Of a stretch of 8,227 bases of DNA, positions 7,123-8,227 are shown one piece after another. Position numbers and translations under genes: made by a program. Source of the stretch: Bacillota bacterium (GTDB taxonomy: Bacteria > Bacillota > Tb-RUG-66). The notes beneath the pieces are model-generated. The model was given only the letters and a program-made list of their open reading frames with translations. It made no database searches and was not told the DNA's origin. Positions within the stretch are counted from its first letter, which is position 1. Each line of letters starts with the position of its first letter. The stretch lies in contig JAEEYS010000105.1 of the NCBI GenBank assembly GCA_016288255.1, forward strand, positions 1 to 8,227, read 5' to 3'.

Positions 7123-8227
7123 TTAATCCTCCTCTTTGACGATCAAAGATTCACCCGTCATTTCTGCCGGTTTTTCAATATTTAATATTTGAAGAATTGT
7201 AGGAGCAATATCTGCCAGCCTACCTGACCTTAATTGGTATTGATGTTTGTTTATAATGATAAAAGGAACCCTATTTGTCGAATGAGAAGTGACTACATTG
7301 CCTTCTTCATCCAGCATATATTCCGCGTTGCCATGATCTGCCGTGATAAACATGGTCCCCTTTTTCCCGATTATTTTGGAAACGACTTGTCCCATGAGAC
7401 TGTCTATGGTTTCCACCGCTTTTGTGGCTGCTTCAAAGTTTCCCGTATGTCCCACCATATCCGGATTGGCAAAATTCAATACGATAAAATCATATTTGCC
7501 TTCCTCAATGGCCCCCATTACCTTTTCCGTTACCTCATAAGCGCTCATTTCCGGTTTTAAATCATACGTCGCAACTTTGGGAGAAGGCACCAAGATACGA
7601 TCTTCCCCTTCCATCACTTCTTCGTTGCCGCCGTTTAAAAAATAGGTCACATGGGCATATTTTTCTGTTTCCGCAATGCGGAGTTGTCTCAACCCATTAT
7701 TAGATAATACAGCACCGAAAGTGTTTTGTAAATACGTACTTTGATAAATAATGGAAACATTTTTTAAATCTTCTTCATATTGCGTCATACACAAAAAAGT
7801 GGGATCCAAAAATCCTTTGGCTCTTTCAAAGCTGTTAAATTCTTGTTCCGTAAAAGCGCGGGTCAGTTCTCTTGCTCTGTCCGGTCTGAAATTATAAAAG
7901 AGCATTACATCTTTTTCTTTTACCAGACCCACCGGCGCGCCCGTATCGTCTGTCATGACCGTCGGGTATACGAATTCATCCGTCACGTTTTGTTCATAAG
8001 ACCTCTCTACCGCTTCTACCGGATCCTTGCCGCTGTTTCCGACTCCCTGTGTCATGGCATTGTATGCCAGTTCCACTCTGTCCCAGCGTTTATCCCTGTC
8101 CATCGCATAATACCGGCCGCTTATAGTAGCGATTTTACCGATACCGATCTCTTTGATCTTTTCCGTCAATTCTCTGACATATTCTTTGCCGCTGGTAGGC
8201 GGAACGTCTCTGCCGTCCAAGAACACA
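7123..8227 (-). CDS. gpmI: 2,3-bisphosphoglycerate-independent phosphoglycerate mutase, C-terminal part
   Basis: A partial gene: the frame is open to the right edge and 367 complete codons are visible, of a protein that is usually about 510 residues. It interconverts 3- and 2-phosphoglycerate with Mn2+, the step before enolase. The first visible residues, VFLDGRDVPPTSG, are internal to the family (the GTG at 8226 is a valine codon, not a start). Visible active-site elements, counted from that valine, are GRD (5-7), GRYYAMDRDKRWDR (37-50), FRPDRAR (113-119), metal ligands Asp256 and His260 in NPDMVGH, Asp297 and His298 in TADHGN, and His315 in TSHSTNRVPF. Their spacing matches the family (4, 41 and 17 residues). 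The missing N-terminal third, about 147 residues, carries the catalytic serine. It is the upstream partner of eno. Confidence 0.97.
   Translation of the reverse strand, partial: VFLDGRDVPPTSGKEYVRELTEKIKEIGIGKIATISGRYYAMDRDKRWDRVELAYNAMTQGVGNSGKDPVEAVERSYEQNVTDEFVYPTVMTDDTGAPVGLVKEKDVMLFYNFRPDRARELTRAFTEQEFNSFERAKGFLDPTFLCMTQYEEDLKNVSIIYQSTYLQNTFGAVLSNNGLRQLRIAETEKYAHVTYFLNGGNEEVMEGEDRILVPSPKVATYDLKPEMSAYEVTEKVMGAIEEGKYDFIVLNFANPDMVGHTGNFEAATKAVETIDSLMGQVVSKIIGKKGTMFITADHGNAEYMLDEEGNVVTSHSTNRVPFIIINKHQYQLRSGRLADIAPTILQILNIEKPAEMTGESLIVKEED
7128..7133 (-). promoter_or_regulatory. Ribosome binding site of eno embedded in the gpmI 3' end
   Basis: AGGAGG on the minus strand is part of the last codons of gpmI (GAG GAG GAT TAA). 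It lies 11 bases from the eno ATG, somewhat long but clearly the only site. Ribosomes ending on gpmI would be next to it, which favours coupled translation. Confidence 0.8.

Overview
The window looks like chromosomal core DNA from a low-to-mid GC Firmicute, most likely an anaerobic member of the Clostridia. The evidence is strong AGGAGG-type ribosome binding sites, A+T-rich intergenic DNA with sigma-A-like promoters, the gene order gpmI-eno-secG, and a potassium-dependent membrane pyrophosphatase of the type common in fermentative anaerobes. I cannot name a genus. I see no tRNA, rRNA, CRISPR array, insertion sequence, phage gene or toxin-antitoxin pair.

Layout, left to right. Positions 1-214 (minus) hold the first 71 codons of an LtrA-family membrane protein. 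A 415-base divergent intergenic region follows, with a promoter for each direction, a perfect palindrome over the rightward -35 box and a leader of about 168 nt. It feeds a plus-strand DEAD-box RNA helicase with a C-terminal DbpA-type RNA-binding domain (630-2279). A bidirectional terminator separates the helicase from everything to its right, which lies on the minus strand. In transcription order (right to left) that is: 3' part of gpmI (phosphoglycerate mutase), eno (enolase), secG (Sec translocon subunit), hppA (membrane pyrophosphatase) and a small alpha/beta hydrolase of the Est30/YvaK carboxylesterase type.

How the genes fit together. gpmI and eno are 6 bases apart and catalyse consecutive steps of lower glycolysis. 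secG has its own promoter and terminator. hppA uses pyrophosphate, a by-product of biosynthesis, to pump cations across the membrane, which fits an energy-limited fermenter. The hydrolase begins only 18 bases beyond the hppA terminator U-run, so it probably relies on terminator read-through or on a promoter inside the hppA 3' end. The secG-esterase neighbourhood resembles the secG-yvaK-rnr-smpB cluster of Bacillus, here with hppA between the two.

I find no exotic new system. The best leads are regulatory: a palindrome over the helicase -35 box with a related half-site on the divergent ltrA -10 box, a structured helicase leader with two short overlapping reading frames, an 11-bp inverted repeat that brackets the secG promoter, and a perfect 16-bp hairpin without a U-run just after eno.
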